DNA from: Panax quinquefolius
Lineage: Eukaryota; Streptophyta; Magnoliopsida; Apiales; Araliaceae
Reading direction: 5' to 3'
Assembly (NCBI GenBank): GCA_020205615.1
Contig: CM035167.1
Span: forward strand, 30,207,130 to 30,271,129
Length of the DNA: 64,000 nt
This document shows, piece by piece, positions 60,246 to 64,000 of this stretch. Every line of letters begins with the position of its first letter. The first letter of the stretch is position 1. The position numbers were made by a program, and so were the translations under genes. The notes under the pieces are model-generated. The model made no database searches. It had not been told where the DNA came from and saw nothing but the letters and a program-made list of their open reading frames with translations.

Positions 60246-60262
60246 TGGCGACTCTGCTGGGG
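60246..60262 (+). other. Ogre primer-binding site, tRNA-Arg type
   Basis: TGGCGACTCTGCTGGGG, two bases after the LTR end. Ogre elements are known to use a tRNA-Arg primer with this sequence type. It separates this element from the Met-primed Tekay and copia elements. Confidence 0.85.
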
Positions 60263-60942
60263 AATCCAGTAAGAGGACTTAAGCTGCTACTACAATCTTT
60301 ACAAAATTGTTATCTGCTTGTGTGTGGATGTTGCATTTACATTGGATGAATGTGTACGAATGCATGTCTTGATTGCACTTAGTGCTTCGCATCATACATG
60401 CGTGTGATGTTAGTTCTTCGCACTATAAGCTGCTTATGATATTAGTGCTTCGCATATGTCATCATGTCATACAGTGAGACGCGATGTATGTGAATGTATG
60501 TTGAGTGGTCCCTCCACCAGGAGGCTATCCGTCGGTGTTTGATTACTGGACTCGTGAGAAGACTAATTCGCCGAGGCTTAGGAAAGGCACCACCCAAATT
60601 CGCTCCAGTTGAAAGACCGGATTAAATTCCCGTCAAGTAGATTGCGATGATTTGGGAACCTTCATGCCAAAAAGCCACGAGAGTAACCTAAGATAGGTCA
60701 GCCTCTGATAAACCCAAAATGAAGGAAAGTCACTTCATGCTCTCATTTTAATTACTTGTAAAACACAATTACTTGTAATTTCATTCCATATCTATCTCCA
60801 TGTAATGAGAAATATGAAGAAAATGTGTACACATACATATTAACATGCTATAAACAGTTGACACCCATTGTGCAGGATAAAAATTCCTAAAATAGACACA
60901 TCACATAGCATGTTATGTCATACATTCCCTAAAGACTAAACT
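60263..60942 (+). other. Ogre leader between PBS and gag
   Basis: Non-coding. It contains three copies of TTAGTGCTTCGCAT (60379-60392, 60410-60423 with two changes, 60442-60455), and otherwise no clear structure or frame. Confidence 0.6.
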
Positions 60943-62220
60943 ATGCAAGTCTTTCGTAGGGAATCAATCGGACCTACCACCCGGTCAAAGTCCAAAAATG
61001 CAATTGGCCTACAGTCAATCATGTCATCATCCGACCAGACTGAACTTAATCCAGTTTCTCGCAAAGAATTCGACGGATTAAGTAAGCAGATTACATATTT
61101 GGCTGTTCTATTAAAAGAATTACACCAGTCTACACAGGGTCAAAAAATACCCGTATATGATGAATCCTCCACACAATGGGGAGACCCGGTCATTACCATA
61201 CCGGAACCACAGTTGGATACAACCAACAAAACTCTTGATGCTGCCCATCCCATTGGAGATCCAGATGGTGGTGACATCAAAATGAAAGTCCTCCAAATGG
61301 AAGAGACCCTTCACGCTATCAAAGGAATTGGAACACACGGGAGTGTTTCATATACTGATCTATGTATTTTTCCTGGTGTCCACTATCCAGAAAAATTTAA
61401 AACTCCTGACTTTGAAAAATATGACGGCTTAGGAGATCCTTATACACATTTAAAAGTATTTATTGGAGATCTTGGATCCTATGTAAAGGATGAAAAACTC
61501 AGAATGCAATTATTCCAAAAGAGTCTAACTGGAGAAGCCCATTCGTGGTACATAAGATTAGACAACTCCAAAATCCATAGCTAGGAAGAGCTAGCACATG
61601 CCTTCCTCATTCAATACAGTTTTCAAACTCAGATGGCTCCTGATCGGTATCAAATTACCAAGATCAAGAAACAGTCTAACGAGTCTTTCAGAGAGTATGC
61701 TCAGAGGTGGAGACGACTGGGTGCCCAAGTTAGTCCTGCCATGATGGAATCAGAAATGGTCATAACATTCATAGACATACAAGAAGCTCCCTTCTATGAG
61801 AGAGTTTTAGCTGGCATCGGCAAACCATTTTCTAAAATGGTCAAGCCTGGGGAGATGGCTGAAATATGATTGAAGTCAGGAAAGATTCAAGACCTAGCCA
61901 CACTCAAAGTCATTACGATCATATATCAATTTGCAAACTACACTCCCCTTTCCGGCCCTCAAAAAGGCAATCAAAAGCAAACCTTCCCGACTAAGAGGTG
62001 GAGAAGTCAAACGCCTCGAGTGTTTACACCCTTAGGGGATACCCTCGAGAACATTTTAAATCTTCGACAAAAACCCGTAAGAAAATCACGATCTTCTTCC
62101 ACCGCCAAAGCCCTAATGGGACGGGTTTCAATGTCGCCAGAAATGTGCTTATCATGCCAGGGCACCTGGACATGATACTCAGGATTGTTGGGCCTTGAAA
62201 CATAAGATCCAGGACCTGAT
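60943..62220 (+). pseudogene. gag: Ogre gag, two nonsense changes and frameshifts
   Basis: Starts with the ATG at 60943 (MQVFRRESIGPTTRSKSK); MSSSDQTELN at 61021 is an alternative start. Capsid: SYTDLCIFPGVHYPEKFKTP, DPYTHLKVFIGDLG, LFQKSLTGEAHSWYIRLD. TAG at 61582 stands where Trp is expected before EELAHAF. The same frame continues MAPDRYQITKIKKQSNESFREYAQRWRRLGAQVSPAMMESEM to TGA at 61867 (Arg expected). After a shift near 62000 comes a zinc-knuckle-like YHARAPGHDTQDCWALKHKI (about 62152-62210). Gag forms the element's particle. Without the two nonsense changes the capsid frame would be continuous. Confidence 0.88.
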
Positions 62221-62801
62221 AGACAATGGAGAAATCGTGGTCACTAAACCCGATCAGCCTCATGTTCAAGATAACCCTCTTCCTCAACACAAAGAAGAAG
62301 AGGTGAACATGATTAATTGGAGCAGTGGATAGAGTTCCAACTTCAGCTGTGATTCTTCCCAGACCATCAAAGATGGTAATGATAGATGGGATTATGCTAA
62401 GTTCCAGTTCACAATGGGAATGAAAGATGAAAGCTCTCTGCAAACAAATTGAACAATTGGCGGAACTGGTGACTTATCAGCATCAAGTGACTCGTCAGTT
62501 AATCAGCCAGGAGCACGCCAGTCTCCTACCTAATGTCATGAATATTCTCTTGTCACCTTCAGAAAATGAAATGCTGGAAGACAAAGTGGTGAAGAGAGCA
62601 AATGACAAAGCCCGTCTGGATTTTGCCAACAAAAGGGAATTCACCTATCTGGGCCAACCTATGGAGGAAATTCTTCATATGTTAATCAATGAAGGAAGGA
62701 TCAGTTCACTTCTACCTCCAATCAACCCCCATTCGGGACGGTACAACTCTGATGGAGTATGTCAATACCACTCCCAGTCTCTCGGTCACAACACAGAATA
62801 A
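62221..62801 (+). pseudogene. Ogre gag-protease linker with second zinc-knuckle-like motif
   Basis: 62221-62330 reads DLIDNGEIVVTKPDQPHVQDN...EEEVNMINWSSG, then a stop. From 62427 a frame reads MKALCKQIEQLAEL..TRQLISQEHASLLPNVMN..DFANKREFTYLGQPMEEILHMLINEGRI, ending CQYHSQSLGHNTE with TAA at 62799. The same frame continues CWALRHLIQILIDSG, so the motif C-x2-H-x4-GH-x4-C is duplicated relative to that at 62152-62210. Confidence 0.8.
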
Positions 62802-64000
62802 TGTTGGGCACTCCGCCACCTTATTCAAATTCTAATTGACAGTGGTGTACTGCGCCTGACAGATAACGACACTGTGTTACGTGCAAGTGATAATGCAGGC
62901 CCTACTAAGTGGAAAAGTGTGGTAGCAGTCATATCCACTGAAGATGATGGGATTAATGCCTTACTCACAACGCCAATAATTCAACTCAAGGGAGGAAACA
63001 ATCCTTTGAAAGAGCCAATCAACTTGCCGTGTAGAGCACAATATCCTATTGTTAGCTTGCGCACAGTTCCGTGGAATTATGGAGAAGGTGAAGGATCCAC
63101 CTCACATACAACTGCTACAGTTTCGAAGGAAAATCCACTGTATCTTCCCCATCGGGTGATGAAGTCTACCACCAAATCGAAGGGGAAAATACCCATGGAG
63201 AAGATTGAGAAATTCTTCCGCTCTGTGGGTCATAACAAAGCTACGGTGGTTTTAAGCTTGAAAGAAGCTCCACAACAAATATCAATTTTAGACTTGGTCC
63301 TAACCTCTGAGAATCATCGGAAGGTCTTTTTAAAGGTTTTGGAAGAAGCCTATCTCCCGACATCAGTGGATACGGAAAAATTTCAACATATGGTTGATCA
63401 CATTTTCAACAACAATGTGATATCCTTCACTGATGATGACATACTGCCCGAAGGGACCGATCATTGCAAATCGTTACACATTGCGGTCTTGTCCTCTGGA
63501 TATATGGTAGCAGGAGTCTTAATAGATGGAGGTTCCTCCCTGAATATCTGCCCATATGCTACCTTGGTGAAGATGAACATCAATCTCAACCAAATTCGGA
63601 GTAGCCATACTATCATCAAAGCTTTTGATATAGCTCGCCGTAACTCGGTCGGAGTAATTAAGCTGCCAATCGAAATTGGTCCTCGCACATTCTGCGTATC
63701 CTTCAATGTGCTCAAGATAGATTCGGGATATAACCTGCTTTTGGGACGACCATGGATTTATATGGCTGGGGCAGTCCCCTCCACTCTTCACCAACAGTTG
63801 AAATACATCATCAGCAATAGCCTGGTCACAGTCAATGCTGAACCGGAGATTCCTCAGCACGGAGACATGCCATTCATCAATGCCAATCCCGATGTGGAAC
63901 CAGTCAGTTTTCATGCTTTGGAAATAAGCAACACCCAATACCAAGCTATTGGAGCACCATTGCCCGAACCTAAAATTTCTGCCGAAGTAATGTCGGCCAC
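62802..64000 (+). CDS. Ogre protease region, open frame to the window end (partial)
   Basis: Continuous frame without a stop from just after the TAA at 62799 to 64000 (about 400 codons), in the same phase as the preceding linker. Landmarks: CWALRHLIQILIDSGVLRLTDNDT; IPMEKIEKFFRSVG; DTEKFQHMVDHIFNNNVISF; retroviral-type aspartic protease active site VAGVLIDGGSSLNICP (about 63505-63560); NLLLGRPWIYMAGAVPSTLHQQLKYI, the protease C-terminal LLGRPW motif. The family often has DGGSSLN or DNGSALN here in place of DTG. RT should follow outside. As part of Pol it has no own start codon, and it would be reached from the Gag frame only if the upstream stops were absent. Confidence 0.88.

Larger units (their letters stand above)
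57635..64000 (+). mobile_element. Ogre-type (Tat lineage) element, 5' part, runs off the window
   Basis: Complete 5' LTR (57635-60243), tRNA-Arg type PBS, leader, gag and protease on plus; RT, RNase H, integrase and the 3' LTR lie beyond 64000. It sits inside the G6 3' LTR. The gag wording (FPGVHYPEKFKTPDFEKYDG) and protease wording (VLIDGGSSLNICPY) are typical of Ogre. It has at least four stops or shifts in gag, but the protease region is open to the window end. Confidence 0.9.

Overview
The window is plant nuclear DNA made almost entirely of LTR retrotransposons. I see no host gene, rRNA, tRNA or CRISPR array. Three element groups are recognisable from protein motifs and primer-binding sites: a Ty1/copia element (initiator-Met tRNA PBS), Ty3/gypsy chromoviruses of the Tekay/Del type (C-terminal chromodomain, initiator-Met PBS, LTRs of about 2.2-3.5 kb), and Ty3/gypsy Tat/Ogre elements (archaeal-type RNase H, tRNA-Arg type PBS, extra antisense ORF). 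This mix, the AT-rich sequence and the dense nesting suggest repeat-rich heterochromatin of a flowering plant. The species cannot be named from the sequence.

Layout. 1-7237: a decayed copia element on the minus strand with its 5' LTR at 5382-7237; its other end lies outside the window. 7238-24351: remains of a plus-strand Tat/Ogre element (RNase H and integrase, a hairpin-rich 3' region, an antisense ORF with a plant-mobile-domain-like sequence, and a 4 x 25 bp tandem repeat). It is interrupted by a solo LTR (7656-9380, TSD TGGAT) and by a whole Tekay element G1 (13690-23353, minus, TSD CTAGG). 24352-40852: a plus-strand gypsy element G3 whose 3.5 kb 5' LTR is split by Tekay element G2 (24570-36542, minus, TSD TCATC). 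G2's own right LTR is split by a related solo LTR in the opposite orientation (31801-35077, TSD AAAAT). G3 keeps a PBS and one 170-codon ORF that I cannot assign.

40853-43233 is an Ogre LTR that has lost its first ~510 bp. 43234-47728 is a Tekay gag-pol on minus (G4) with no LTR. 47729-49325 is a pol fragment of a different Tekay family on plus (G5). 49360-57634 is Tekay element G6 on plus, closely related to G4, so G4 and G6 form a large inverted pair. 57635-64000 is a second Ogre element on plus with a complete 5' LTR, PBS, gag and protease; it runs off the window end.

How they work together: nothing here forms a host operon or pathway. Each element once encoded Gag, protease, reverse transcriptase, RNase H and integrase for its own copying. 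All copies examined carry stops, frameshifts, deletions or catalytic-residue changes, so none looks autonomous now, although the Ogre at the right edge cannot be judged fully. The most interesting parts are non-coding or accessory: the antisense ORF of the left Tat element, the orphan coiled-coil ORF of G3, stem-loop arrays in Tekay LTRs, the composite TA/minisatellite and promoter-proximal palindrome of the Ogre LTRs, and the inverted G4/G6 pair.
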